Shown piece after piece: positions 52,440 to 61,564 of a DNA stretch of 64,000 bases. The notes beneath the pieces were generated by a model. The model made no database searches, was not told the origin of the DNA, and saw nothing but the letters and a program-made list of their open reading frames with translations. This stretch comes from Roseburia hominis (lineage in GTDB: Bacteria; Bacillota; Clostridia; Lachnospirales; Lachnospiraceae). The translations under genes were made by a program, and so were the position numbers. Every line of letters starts with the position of its first letter. Positions within the stretch are counted from its first letter, which is position 1. Where the stretch lies: contig CP159990.1 of NCBI GenBank assembly GCA_040702975.1, forward strand, positions 558,001 through 622,000, given 5' to 3'.

Positions 52440-53798
52440 ATGTTGACCAAAATAGTAGTTGAAAATTTTAAGTCGTTTGATAAGCAGACAGAATTGACGA
52501 TGGTATCATCTTCAAAAATACGTGCAAAATCAGATCATAGGGTAAAGATCGGAAGTAATACCAGACTGTTAAAGCATGCTGCTATTTATGGTGCAAATGC
52601 TTCCGGTAAAAGTAATTTGGTTGATTTTTTTCGCTTTTTTAAATCAACATTAGAAGAAGGCCTGCCGGTATGGGGAGCGAAATATTTTTGCCGTAACGAT
52701 AAAGAGAATGAAAAAAGGGATAGTATTTTTGAAATACAAATGGAAATTGACGGCAAATTCTATGCGTATGGTTTTTCTGCAACTCTTGCTGATTGTCGGA
52801 TGACAGGGGAATGGCTTTATGAACTGTATCAAAACGGTGGATCAAAATGTATCTTTGAGAGAGAAGAAAGAGCAAAACCGTTGCTTGATTCTTCCATTAC
52901 ATTATCAAAAGAGGAATATAATCGATTTGAAACATATGCTTCGGATTTTGAGGATAATATAGCTGGTTTGTTTTTGGCAGAGATGAACCATGGGAAGAAG
53001 ATTTTGGAAAATTCTAATCTTCAGGTATTTAAGAAAGTATTTAATTGGTTGAAGAGCCATATTGTTATTATTACTCCGAATTCCAGAGTGACTGATTTCA
53101 AATACTATTATGAAAATGATTCGTTGACATTGATTAATGATTTGATTTCTACGTTTGATACGGGCGTATCGAATGTGCGAATTGAAGAAATTGATTTGAA
53201 TGATTTGTCAAAGATGTTACCCCGGCCTATTTTAGATGATATAATGGAAAATGTTAAGAAAAATTTGACGGAAACCGGTCAAAAGTCCTTTCACGTGTCT
53301 GGTAGATCTGATACGACATTTTTTAATATTGAATCCAATGGAAATGGGGAGCCTAAAATTACCACAATTAAGCTAAGGCATGGAAAGTCATTGTATGATT
53401 TTGATTTTGAAGATGAATCTGAGGGTACAAGACGTCTATTTGATTTGATGGATATGCTTCTTGTGAAGGAAGATGATGTTGTCTATATCGTGGATGAGTT
53501 GGAGAGAAGTTTGCATCCGAAACTTACAGAGCGTTTTCTGAAATTGTTTAGTGAAAGACATAAGGATCATGGGGTTCAGTTGATTTTTACAACGCATGAA
53601 GCTTCAATCATGGATCAGGAGTTATTCCGCAGGGATGAAATCTGGTTTATAGAGAGGAGCGAGGAGAATAATAGCAAGATTTATTCACTTGACCGCTTTA
53701 AGGAGCGTTACGATAAAAAATTGAGCAAGGCATATTTGGAAGGGCGGTATGGAGCGATACCTGTTTTTAGCAGATTTGAGTTTAGAAAGGGGGTATAG
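52440..53798 (+). CDS. AAA15-type ATPase, AbiLi/RloA-like defence protein
   Basis: The start at 52440 is supported by AAAGGAG and by the promoter at 52377-52405. The 452-residue ATPase has Walker A GANASGKSNL at 51-60 and a C-terminal Walker B-like YIVDELERSLHP (about 349-360) followed by FTTHE, the pattern of OLD/RloA-type AAA ATPases. It is followed 2 bases later by an RloB-like gene. ATPase-RloB pairs include AbiL of lactococci, an abortive-infection system. The pair is clearly richer in A+T than its neighbours, indicating horizontal gain. Confidence 0.8.
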   Translation: MLTKIVVENFKSFDKQTELTMVSSSKIRAKSDHRVKIGSNTRLLKHAAIYGANASGKSNLVDFFRFFKSTLEEGLPVWGAKYFCRNDKENEKRDSIFEIQMEIDGKFYAYGFSATLADCRMTGEWLYELYQNGGSKCIFEREERAKPLLDSSITLSKEEYNRFETYASDFEDNIAGLFLAEMNHGKKILENSNLQVFKKVFNWLKSHIVIITPNSRVTDFKYYYENDSLTLINDLISTFDTGVSNVRIEEIDLNDLSKMLPRPILDDIMENVKKNLTETGQKSFHVSGRSDTTFFNIESNGNGEPKITTIKLRHGKSLYDFDFEDESEGTRRLFDLMDMLLVKEDDVVYIVDELERSLHPKLTERFLKLFSERHKDHGVQLIFTTHEASIMDQELFRRDEIWFIERSEENNSKIYSLDRFKERYDKKLSKAYLEGRYGAIPVFSRFEFRKGV

Positions 53799-53800
53799 TT

Positions 53801-54502
53801 ATGGCCCCTATCCGTACATATACTGATTGGAATAAAAGACCATCTGATGCCGAGGAGCAAAAAGAGCCCTTTCGAAAGTATTTTTTCATTTGTGAAGGTT
53901 CAAATACGGAAGTGTGGTATTTCCGCAAGCTTATTGATATGAGGAAGAAGTTGGAGATTCATCCGTTAATTGATATTAGATTGATGGAGAAGACAGAAGA
54001 GGATGCGCATCTTTCTAATCCTAAAGCGTTGATTGAATTTGCAGAGATGAAGAAAGGGATTGTGAAAAATAAGTTTGATAGCAAGCACGATAAGATGGTT
54101 GTTGTTTTTGATGCTGATATATATAAAAACAAGCCGGATAAATTCAAAGAGGTTTATGAAATGGGGCAGAAGAATCATATTCTGGCTATTACAAATCCGA
54201 GCTTTGAATTGTTCTTGCTATTACATTATGAAGGGGCTTATGAAGAACTCATATTGCCAAATCGTGACGAGATATTGGAAAATAGAAAGGTTGGTAAGCG
54301 TAGGTATATTACTGCGCTTTTTACAAATAAGAGCGAAATGAATCCTAAAGAGAATCCAGCGATCGGAGAATTGGCTGCGAATATACATACAGCAATTGAG
54401 CAAGAAGGAAAACTGAATCAGGATGCTGAAAATGCGCTGGGGAACCTTACGAGTAATATTGGAAAGATTATTCAGGGAATTATAGATGATGAGGGCAAAT
54501 AG
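53801..54502 (+). CDS. RloB/AbiLii-like TOPRIM-type nuclease
   Basis: The 233-residue protein belongs to the RloB family. The N-terminal FICEGSNTEVWYF gives acidic residues Glu32 and Glu37, and VVVFDADIY gives Asp104 and Asp106, the spacing of a TOPRIM-like metal site. It is encoded with the AAA15 ATPase just upstream, a pairing known from AbiL and R-M-linked loci. It likely cuts nucleic acid when the ATPase senses infection; this is inferred from family and context. A+T-rich like its partner. Confidence 0.78.
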   Translation: MAPIRTYTDWNKRPSDAEEQKEPFRKYFFICEGSNTEVWYFRKLIDMRKKLEIHPLIDIRLMEKTEEDAHLSNPKALIEFAEMKKGIVKNKFDSKHDKMVVVFDADIYKNKPDKFKEVYEMGQKNHILAITNPSFELFLLLHYEGAYEELILPNRDEILENRKVGKRRYITALFTNKSEMNPKENPAIGELAANIHTAIEQEGKLNQDAENALGNLTSNIGKIIQGIIDDEGK

Positions 54503-54719
54503 TGGTGGTGTTATAGGTGATTAGAGTAATGGATTATAAGTTTATTCGATAAAGAAGCGAGTGAAAGTTGCGAAAGTGGAAGAAAAATGGTATTCTTTTA
54601 TAAAGTAATTTTTTGCCGCGACGGACGAGTTGCCGGAAAGCCCGGTAATGATTGTGTAGAGGAAGCAGTGTTTTCGAGGAGAGGCAGAATTTTGCGAAAA
54701 TTCAGGAGGTAAGATCAGA

Positions 54720-55679
54720 ATGGAAAAAGAATTTGATGTAATCGCGCTGGGAGAGTTATTGATTGATTTTACGATGAACGGAAAGAGCGGACAGGGAAAC
54801 AACCTGTTTGAAGCGAATCCGGGCGGGGCGCCGTGTAACGTTCTTGCTATCTTGCAGAAGCTGGGTAAGAAGACTGCATTTATCGGTAAGGTAGGAAATG
54901 ACCAGTTCGGACGGCTTTTGCGGGAAACCATCGAGGAGGCAGGAATCAATTCAGAGAACCTTCTTGTAGATGAAGAGATTAATACAACACTTGCATTTGT
55001 ACATACATTCCCGGATGGAGATAGAGAATTTTCGTTTTACCGGAAACCGGGAGCGGATATGATGCTGAAAAAAGAGGAAATCAGTGAAGAGGCCATCAAG
55101 AAGGCGAAGATTTTCCATTTTGGTACATTATCCATGACGCATGAGGATGTGCGGGAGGCAACCTTGAAGGCAGTAGAGCTTGCGAAGAAGAACGGCCTTT
55201 TGATTTCTCTTGATCCGAACCTCAGACCGCCGCTCTGGAGCTCTATGGATCTGGCGAAGGAGCAGATGTTATCGGCGATGGAGCACTGTGATATTCTGAA
55301 GATCTCTGATAATGAGATTCAGTTCATCAGCGGCGTGGAGGATTATGACGAGGGAATTCAGATTATCCGTGATAAATTCCACATTCCGCTGGTATGCCTT
55401 ACCATGGGTAAGGACGGAAGCCGTGCATATTACAAAGATCTGCGCGTGGAGGTTCCGGGATTCGCACAGGAGCATGTGGTGGACACGACAGGAGCAGGAG
55501 ATACCTTCTGCGGAAGCGTGCTGAATTATGTGCTGGAGCATGGAATTGAGGATCTGAGTGAGGAGAATCTGAAGGAAATGCTGACATTTGCAAATGCGGG
55601 TGCTTCGCTTATCACTACCAAGAAGGGCGCGATTCGGTCTATGCCGGAGAAGGCGGATATCGAGGCAATGTTAAAGTAA
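54720..55679 (+). CDS. PfkB family carbohydrate kinase, fructokinase-like
   Basis: The 319-residue kinase has the ribokinase-fold motifs: ALGELLIDFTMNGK at the start, NPGGAPCNVLAIL, GKVGNDQFGRLLRE, and the ATP/anion-hole signature VDTTGAGDTFCGSVLNYVLE with the catalytic Asp. This set matches fructokinases more than 2-keto-3-deoxygluconate kinases. It phosphorylates a free sugar, most likely fructose. It stands alone after CAGGAGG and faces the minus-strand sugar-phosphate operon, so a shared pathway is possible but not shown. Confidence 0.85.
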   Translation: MEKEFDVIALGELLIDFTMNGKSGQGNNLFEANPGGAPCNVLAILQKLGKKTAFIGKVGNDQFGRLLRETIEEAGINSENLLVDEEINTTLAFVHTFPDGDREFSFYRKPGADMMLKKEEISEEAIKKAKIFHFGTLSMTHEDVREATLKAVELAKKNGLLISLDPNLRPPLWSSMDLAKEQMLSAMEHCDILKISDNEIQFISGVEDYDEGIQIIRDKFHIPLVCLTMGKDGSRAYYKDLRVEVPGFAQEHVVDTTGAGDTFCGSVLNYVLEHGIEDLSEENLKEMLTFANAGASLITTKKGAIRSMPEKADIEAMLK

Positions 55680-55701
55680 GGATATTAAGATAAAAAGGGC
55701 T

Positions 55702-55731
55702 ATTACCTGACTTGAGAGATGGTCAGGTAAT
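55702..55731 (+). terminator. Hairpin after the PfkB gene
   Basis: ATTACCTGAC (55702-55711) and GTCAGGTAAT (55722-55731) are perfect arms with a 10-base loop. No T-run follows. A second GC-rich inverted pair (CCCCGG/CCGGGG) lies near 55843-55884, between the convergent genes. Confidence 0.5.
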
Positions 55732-55907
55732 GTCAGGAAATCGTATTCCACAGAGACAGCCGCGTCACGGAATGTGTGCACAGTAATTATTGCCGTTGTT
55801 TCTGGCTGGGATTAATCTACGAAGTCCTTAATACGTGAGAGAATCCCCGGGGCGTATCACATGGGTACATGAGAGGCTCCGGGGGTTATTAGGAGATACT
55901 ATATTAA

Positions 55908-56846
55908 TTATTGATGCAAATACTCTGTTATCTTTTCGGCAATTCCTTCGCTGTCGAGATGATAGTAGTGCAGTAATTCTCGGTAATCGCCGCAGGTGAT
56001 GGCATATGCATTCGGTAATCCCAACCTTCTTACTATAACTCCCTGTTCTTCGCTTAACAATTCAGTTACAATACTTCCGAGGCCACCGTTTTGGTAATGT
56101 TCCTCGACAGTGATGACTTTGCCCGTTTTACGGGCGGAGTTGAGAATCAATTCTTTATCCAACGGCCACACGGTAGGCATGCCGATTAATTCAACGGAAA
56201 TACCTTCCTTCGTCAATTGATGGACTGCCTGAATGGCATCGGCTGTTGTTGAGCCGGTGGAGATTACCGTTACATCTGTACCCTTGGCAAGAATTTCTCC
56301 CTCACCAATGACGAACGGTTTTTCGTCAAAGATTTCTTCGATTTTAGGATTCCCTATTCTCATATAGACAGGACCGTTGTGCTCCAACATAGCCTTTGCG
56401 GCCGTCCTGATTTCCATCGGATCCTGTGGTGCAAGGATGGTCATGCCCGGGATTATACGCATGATTGCATAGTCGTCGAGACTCTGATGTGTGGCACCCA
56501 AATCGGAATAGGTAATGCCGCAGTTTCTTCCGACAATTTTTACGTTTTGCTTCATATAACCAAGGTCATTTCTGACCATCTCAAACGGACGGGCCGTCAC
56601 AAAGGGAGCAATCGCACAGAAGACAGGAATCTTTCCGGCTGTAGCCATACCTGCTGCCATTCCAACAACACCTTGCTCCATAATACCGCATTCGAAGTAA
56701 CGTTCGGGAAATAGCTTTGCAAAATTTCCAAAACCGGAACTTTTTCCGCTGTCAGCAGAAAAAACGACAACATCTGGATTTGTTTTTGCAAGTTCTGTAA
56801 CGGCATTTCCAAATTCTTTTCTGGGATCTAATATTTCACCTTTCAT
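55908..56846 (-). CDS. Transketolase, C-terminal subunit
   Basis: The 312-residue protein covers the pyrimidine-binding and C-terminal domains of transketolase: ECGIMEQGVVGMAAGMATAG with the TPP-contacting Glu, MRIGNPKIEE and ITVEEHYQNGGLGS. It needs the N-terminal subunit encoded immediately upstream (stop and start are adjacent). Split transketolases are common in anaerobic Firmicutes. It moves two-carbon units between sugar phosphates and is the last gene of the operon. Confidence 0.92.
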   Translation of the reverse strand: MKGEILDPRKEFGNAVTELAKTNPDVVVFSADSGKSSGFGNFAKLFPERYFECGIMEQGVVGMAAGMATAGKIPVFCAIAPFVTARPFEMVRNDLGYMKQNVKIVGRNCGITYSDLGATHQSLDDYAIMRIIPGMTILAPQDPMEIRTAAKAMLEHNGPVYMRIGNPKIEEIFDEKPFVIGEGEILAKGTDVTVISTGSTTADAIQAVHQLTKEGISVELIGMPTVWPLDKELILNSARKTGKVITVEEHYQNGGLGSIVTELLSEEQGVIVRRLGLPNAYAITCGDYRELLHYYHLDSEGIAEKITEYLHQ

Positions 56847-57710
56847 TTATTCTACCACCTCCAGCTGTTGTTCTATCTGTGCAATAACCTCATCAAGTTC
56901 GGCTTCCGCACGTTGTATAAGTTCTTCGGTTGCATTCCAGAAATGATAGTTCACATTATTTTCGCCAAAAGAAAGTCCTTTTGCTTTTGTTGTTTTACAG
57001 AGGATAGCGATGGGCTTGCCTCCATTATAAGGAAGAGAATCCAGGGTATCCAGGATCTCATTCATATTGTTACCGTTTATGGTGACCACATGCCATCCAA
57101 AAGTTCTGAACTTATCATCAATAGGCTCCATATTCATGACGTCTGTGACATTTCCGCTAATCTGCAATCCATTATTATCAATGAAGATTATCAGATTATC
57201 CAGCTTAAATTTAGCCGCTGCAGCTGCTGCCTCCCAGTTGGACCCTTCCGGTAACTCCCCGTCACCGGTGATCGCATATACACTGTAATTTAGTTTGTCC
57301 AGTTTGGCGGCCATGGCCATTCCTGCGGCGATGGAAAGCCCGTGCCCAAGAGCACCGGTATTTGCCTCCACCCCGGGCAGTTTATGCATATCAGGATGTC
57401 CGGGAATATGTGAGCCTAGCGCTCCATAGGTATCTAGAACAGATTTGTCGAAATATCCCTTTTCGGCGAGAACCGCATATTGAGCAAGACATTTATGCCC
57501 CGCTGACAGTAAAAATCTATCTCGATCCGATGCATCCTTCTTCTCGGGGGATACATTCATAATATCAAAATAGAGTGCAGCGACGATATCGATTGCCGAC
57601 AGGGCGCCGCCAACATGTCCGTGACCACCGGCACGTACCATTCGAAAGACATTTTTTCTGGATTTTGCAGCAGCCAGTTCTGCACGTAAAATTCTTGTTT
57701 TATCAGCCAT
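56847..57710 (-). CDS. Transketolase, N-terminal subunit
   Basis: The 287-residue protein carries the TPP-binding part: AGHGHVGGALSAIDIVAALY, GLGHGLSIAAGMAMA-type segment ALGHGLSIAAGMAMAAKL, and the GDG motif ITGDGELPEGSNWEAA with the metal-site NN. It pairs with the C-terminal subunit. It follows the PHP-protein gene by 13 bases, within the minus-strand sugar-phosphate operon. The start follows GAGGAGG. Confidence 0.92.
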   Translation of the reverse strand: MADKTRILRAELAAAKSRKNVFRMVRAGGHGHVGGALSAIDIVAALYFDIMNVSPEKKDASDRDRFLLSAGHKCLAQYAVLAEKGYFDKSVLDTYGALGSHIPGHPDMHKLPGVEANTGALGHGLSIAAGMAMAAKLDKLNYSVYAITGDGELPEGSNWEAAAAAAKFKLDNLIIFIDNNGLQISGNVTDVMNMEPIDDKFRTFGWHVVTINGNNMNEILDTLDSLPYNGGKPIAILCKTTKAKGLSFGENNVNYHFWNATEELIQRAEAELDEVIAQIEQQLEVVE

Positions 57711-57723
57711 TTTCTATACCTCC

Positions 57724-58704
57724 TCAGTGCCGCGGATCTGCTTGATGTTCCAGGAGACTGCGTAGCTTGAGATTATGATTAAATTCATCCCATGTAAGGC
57801 CACATTCGCCCAGTCTTCTGGGATTTTGTACGCCTTTTTTCTCGTCGGCATGGTAATCGGATCCTCCGGATATGATGGATAATCTATCGGCATACTGTAA
57901 CTTGATTTCACGTTCAATCTCTTTTGCACTTTGTGTGCCGTCATAGCTTGTTTTCTCATAGGTATAGCATGCCTCAATGCCGTCCAGCCCCCAGTGAATC
58001 AGACGGTCAATATAATCATGACGAGAGATTCTTCCCTCCGGGAGAAAGATAGGGTCGTTTACAAGATAAGGATGTGCCATGATTGCAATTCCGCCACAAC
58101 GGTGTACCTCCGATATGACGAACAAAGGATCCGGTTTGCGACGCAGGGACTGGAAAGCGGGATTGTTCTTTACCATGAGCTTTGCTTTGCTCCAGTCCTC
58201 CGCGTAGCCTTTGCGTGCCATCAATTCAAAGATCATCTTTTTCTGAATCTGGTTCTCATCAATCGGATGTCCGTTGTTATCCAGAACTTCTTTCCAGCTA
58301 AGTGGCATGCCGGCGCTGGTTAAGGCAGCAGTAAGGCGATGATAACTTTCTACTTTTGCGCGGATTACATCTTGCTCAAGTTTTGTGAAGAAAGGATCCG
58401 ACCAGTCGCATCCGAAGCAGACAAGATGGCAGTCCTCCGCAGTGGTCTCACAAGATATTTCAATGCCTCTTAAGACGGTGACTCCTTTATTGCGCGCGTA
58501 TTGTTCCACCGGTATTATCTCGAGTGTGTCATCAATCATAATGGTTTCGGGTGGCCGCACATCATGATCAGTGATAGCGATTACTTTCATGCCCAATTCG
58601 GCGGCATGGTCAATCAGCATCAGCGGGGTATCCGCTCCGTCGGAGCGAGTCGTATGGCAATGCAGGTCTACAGGATAATTGGGAGTGTAAGCATGGTCAT
58701 TCAT
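57724..58704 (-). CDS. PHP-domain phosphoesterase
   Basis: The start at 58704 gives MNDHAYTPNYPVDLHCHTTR, with the PHP metal motif DLHCHTTRSDG right at the N-terminus; a longer frame from 58872 lies inside the aldolase gene. The 326-residue protein also has AITDHDV, GIEISCE, MAHPYLVND and SGGSDYHAD, covering the trinuclear metal site. PHP proteins of this type hydrolyse phosphates (nucleotide or sugar). In this operon it may be a sugar-phosphate phosphatase; that is inference. It begins 4 bases after the aldolase stop. Confidence 0.83.
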   Translation of the reverse strand: MNDHAYTPNYPVDLHCHTTRSDGADTPLMLIDHAAELGMKVIAITDHDVRPPETIMIDDTLEIIPVEQYARNKGVTVLRGIEISCETTAEDCHLVCFGCDWSDPFFTKLEQDVIRAKVESYHRLTAALTSAGMPLSWKEVLDNNGHPIDENQIQKKMIFELMARKGYAEDWSKAKLMVKNNPAFQSLRRKPDPLFVISEVHRCGGIAIMAHPYLVNDPIFLPEGRISRHDYIDRLIHWGLDGIEACYTYEKTSYDGTQSAKEIEREIKLQYADRLSIISGGSDYHADEKKGVQNPRRLGECGLTWDEFNHNLKLRSLLEHQADPRH

Positions 58705-58708
58705 CGGA

Positions 58709-59560
58709 TTAATTCCTGTCCTTTCTGAAAATTTCCATATGTGTCTTTGCTGCATTCTCGATATGATTGGAAAGGTATTTGTCAAAGTCAAGGGGATCGA
58801 TTTTGGTCGGATTGATCTTAAAATACTCTTTCGCATTATCGAGATAAGCATGTTTGAGAGCGGTTGAAACATTTACCTTCGATGCACCTGATCTGATCAG
58901 TCGACGGAAGGTTTCTTCTGAAAGACCTGTGCCGCCGTGAATCACAATAGGAGTATCAATCTCCCGTGCAAGCTGCTCCACCAGATTAAAATCAATATGT
59001 GGGACGCCTTTATAAACGCCATGTGCAGTGCCAATAGAGGGTGCAAAAGCATCGATGTCGGCTGTCCGGACGAATTCTAATGATTCCGATAATGATGCTC
59101 CTGACGCATTCTCGCTGTCAACCTGAATATCATCCTCAACACCGCTTATGCGTCCGAGTTCACCCTCAACACAGACATTTTTTGCGTGTGCGTAGGCAGC
59201 GATTTCTTTGCAGTTTGCTATATTTTCTTCAAAAGGAAGAGCTGAGCCGTCATACATAATGGCGTCCCATCCGTCGTCAATACATCTTTTTGCAAGAGAC
59301 AGATCCCGGCAGTGATCCAAATGAATCAATACATTTACGGGAGCTTCCTTCTTGACTTGTTTTAACATAGCTCCGAGGGATTCTACGCCGAGCTGTTTAA
59401 TGGTGGTTACCGATGTCTGAAGGATAACAGGAGTATCTAAAGAGACAGCGGCTTTTACGACAGCTCTGGCGGACAATTCATTAAAGATGTTGAATGCGCC
59501 AACGGCATAGGAGTGTTGCTTTGCATAAATTAATTCTTCTGAAAATGTTCTCTTACTCAT
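58709..59560 (-). CDS. Class II ketose-bisphosphate aldolase
   Basis: The 283-residue zinc aldolase has the class II signatures IHLDHCRDL (with zinc and catalytic residues), GTAHGVYKGVPHIDF and IVIHGGTGLSEE. Its length and the YVxFx-type N-terminus fit the GatY/KbaY/FbaA group. It cleaves a ketose 1,6-bisphosphate to dihydroxyacetone phosphate and an aldehyde. The start follows AAAGGAGGTATAC, only 23 bases from the end of the IS6-like element. Before that insertion it would have followed the transaldolase-like gene by about 77 bases. Confidence 0.9.
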   Translation of the reverse strand: MSKRTFSEELIYAKQHSYAVGAFNIFNELSARAVVKAAVSLDTPVILQTSVTTIKQLGVESLGAMLKQVKKEAPVNVLIHLDHCRDLSLAKRCIDDGWDAIMYDGSALPFEENIANCKEIAAYAHAKNVCVEGELGRISGVEDDIQVDSENASGASLSESLEFVRTADIDAFAPSIGTAHGVYKGVPHIDFNLVEQLAREIDTPIVIHGGTGLSEETFRRLIRSGASKVNVSTALKHAYLDNAKEYFKINPTKIDPLDFDKYLSNHIENAAKTHMEIFRKDRN

Positions 59561-59575
59561 ATGTATACCTCCTTT

Positions 59576-59583
59576 TTTAATGA
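59576..59583. repeat. Target-site duplication, left copy
   Basis: TTTAATGA, identical to 61503-61510 at the other end of the IS. Eight bases is the usual duplication length of IS6-family elements. Confidence 0.9.
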
Positions 59584-59727
59584 GGTAGTGTCAAAAACTA
59601 CCTGTTTTTTTGTTCCAAAATCTTATAAAAACCTTGATTTTTAGGGAAATCTGCAATAAAAAGAGCATTGACCTCCCTTTTTCGTGTATAATGTCATCGA
59701 CCAAAACAACACTCACGAAAGGAGCCA

Positions 59728-61185
59728 ATGCTCATGGACATTATACAATACTTACTCTCTGTAATTCAATATCTTTACCAACAAAACTGCTGGCTGATTC
59801 ACTTTATCTGCAAATATATCCCCCTCAAGCAGTGGGCCTTTGATGATTCTCATTCTCCTAAATACCAGAAGTTCAAAACTGATGAGCTTCCCAAAATGCA
59901 GATCCATCAAAATGACTGGGACTGGCAGCTCCTGATTCCCTACTTTGATCACAAGTATCACGAAAAGATCAGACCTATTGCACGCCGCAAGGAATGCGAT
60001 ATCCCTGAGGACCTCATATGTCCCTGCTGTCATGCTCCCCAGCCCTTCCTCTACCGCAACAACGGTAAAAAGGGGCAGATTAAATGCAAGGTCTGCAACA
60101 CCACTTTTTCTCCTGATGAGAACCGTTTCTCTAAACAATACACCCTTCGCTGCCCTCACTGCGGCAACGCTCTGGCACATAAGAAAGAACGCAAGCACTT
60201 TATCATCCATAAATGCGTCAACCCGAAATGCCCTTACTATCTTCATAACCTGAAGAAAGTCGATAAAGAACATCTCGAAAAAGATTATGGCAAGAACGAA
60301 TACAAGCTCCATTATATCTACCGTGAATTCACGATAGATTTCTTTAAGATGGACTTAAACTCTCTCCCCAGGAATGCTTCCTCCCTCAGGTTCAGCAAGT
60401 TCGACTCCCATGTCATGTCCCTGTGTCTGACACTTCACGTGAACCTCAGCCTTTCCCTCAGAAAGACCTCGCAGGCTCTCAAAGACCTGTATAACATCCA
60501 GATCTCCCACCAGCAGATCGCCAACTACTGCAAGACAGCCGCCATCTGTATCAAACCTTTTGTAGACAACTACGATTATGATGCCGGTGATACCTTTACC
60601 GCTGATGAGACCTACATCAAAATCCGCGGGATCAAGACCTATATCTGGTTCATCATGGACGCCGCCAAACGTTCCATTATCGGCTACCAGGTGTCTGATA
60701 ACCGTGGTGTCGGCCCCTGCATCATGGCGATGCGCATGGCCTTCCGCCACTTGAAAGAACTTCCCAAAAACTTCCGTTTTATTGCTGATGGTTACAGTGC
60801 CTATCCCTTAGCGGCACAGCAGTTCTTCCATGAATTCGGTGATGCTTTTAAATTCAACATCACTCAGGTGATTGGACTTACCAACGACGATGCTGTTTCC
60901 AAAGAGTTCCGGCCATTCAAACAGATGATCGAGCGGCTCAACCGCACATACAAAGCATCCTACCGGAAAACAAACGGATTTGACAACATCGACGGTGCCA
61001 ACTATGACCTGGCTTTATGGGTTGCTTATTATAACTTTCTCCGTCCTCACAAGCACAACAACTATCATGTACTTAACGAAGTGGATATGCTGAAAGGCAC
61101 GGACAATATGCCGGGAAAATGGCAGCTCCTGATCTTCCTCGGTCAGCAGACAATCCTGAATCTACAAAAATCGGGAACTGCATAA
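59728..61185 (+). CDS. DDE transposase, IS6/IS240-like with N-terminal zinc ribbons
   Basis: The 485-residue protein has two Cys4 zinc-ribbon-like clusters (CPCCHAPQPF..CKVCNTTF at about 95-125 and CPHCGNALA..CVNPKCPYY at about 140-170), then a HTH-like region and an RNase H-like DDE domain: TADETYIKI, FIADGYSAY and QMIERLNRTYK supply the three acids. The DDE domain is IS240-like, but the protein is about twice the length of IS26-type transposases (about 230). The frame is intact. The start follows GAAAGGAG. Confidence 0.88.
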   Translation: MLMDIIQYLLSVIQYLYQQNCWLIHFICKYIPLKQWAFDDSHSPKYQKFKTDELPKMQIHQNDWDWQLLIPYFDHKYHEKIRPIARRKECDIPEDLICPCCHAPQPFLYRNNGKKGQIKCKVCNTTFSPDENRFSKQYTLRCPHCGNALAHKKERKHFIIHKCVNPKCPYYLHNLKKVDKEHLEKDYGKNEYKLHYIYREFTIDFFKMDLNSLPRNASSLRFSKFDSHVMSLCLTLHVNLSLSLRKTSQALKDLYNIQISHQQIANYCKTAAICIKPFVDNYDYDAGDTFTADETYIKIRGIKTYIWFIMDAAKRSIIGYQVSDNRGVGPCIMAMRMAFRHLKELPKNFRFIADGYSAYPLAAQQFFHEFGDAFKFNITQVIGLTNDDAVSKEFRPFKQMIERLNRTYKASYRKTNGFDNIDGANYDLALWVAYYNFLRPHKHNNYHVLNEVDMLKGTDNMPGKWQLLIFLGQQTILNLQKSGTA

Positions 61186-61502
61186 ACGGAGCGGAACTGT
61201 TGTCAGGTGAACCGTGGAATAATGGGGCAGGGGCCCCGTTATGCCGCGAAAGTCACTTGACATAAGGTTCTCGGATTATCCTGTACAGCAGAAAAGGGGG
61301 CAAGTGCGCCCTTTTCCTGCCTTCCGGCGAGGACGGGTTCGGGCAGAGCCCGAAAATGGGTCAAAGGGCTGGCTCCTTGCTGGTTCTTAGGGCAGAGCCC
61401 TGAGCCTTCGGAGGACTTATTGTGTGATATATTTGCAATTTTCAAGGTTCACTTGAGCCTGTTTTTTTCGGCTCGTTTTTTCATAGATTACTTGACACTA
61501 CC
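61186..61502 (+). other. Non-coding right part of the IS6-like element
   Basis: About 317 bases after the transposase hold no credible gene. They contain short palindromes such as GGGGCAGGGGCCCC, CGGGCAGAGCCCG and AGGGCAGAGCCCT, and end in the terminal repeat. They could be passenger DNA or a structured end. Confidence 0.6.
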
Positions 61503-61510
61503 TTTAATGA
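61503..61510. repeat. Target-site duplication, right copy
   Basis: TTTAATGA directly after the right terminal repeat, matching 59576-59583. Confidence 0.9.
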
Positions 61511-61564
61511 AAAGCGGATGCGGCTTTTTAACATCCTCTTTCTCTCAATACTAAAATTATTTGT

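Larger units (their letters stand above)
59584..61502 (+). mobile_element. IS6-like insertion sequence with 11-bp terminal repeats
   Basis: The element is 1919 bp. Its ends are perfect inverted repeats GGTAGTGTCAA (59584-59594 and, inverted, 61492-61502), and TTTAATGA is duplicated on both sides. It holds a 485-codon transposase and a non-coding right part of about 317 bases with small GC-rich hairpins. It inserted between the transaldolase-like and aldolase genes against the direction of the operon. Each end carries an outward TTGACA. Confidence 0.93.

Noticed and set aside
61239..61445. Small minus-strand frame in the IS right part
   Set aside because: No ribosome-binding site and no family pattern; it overlaps short palindromes.
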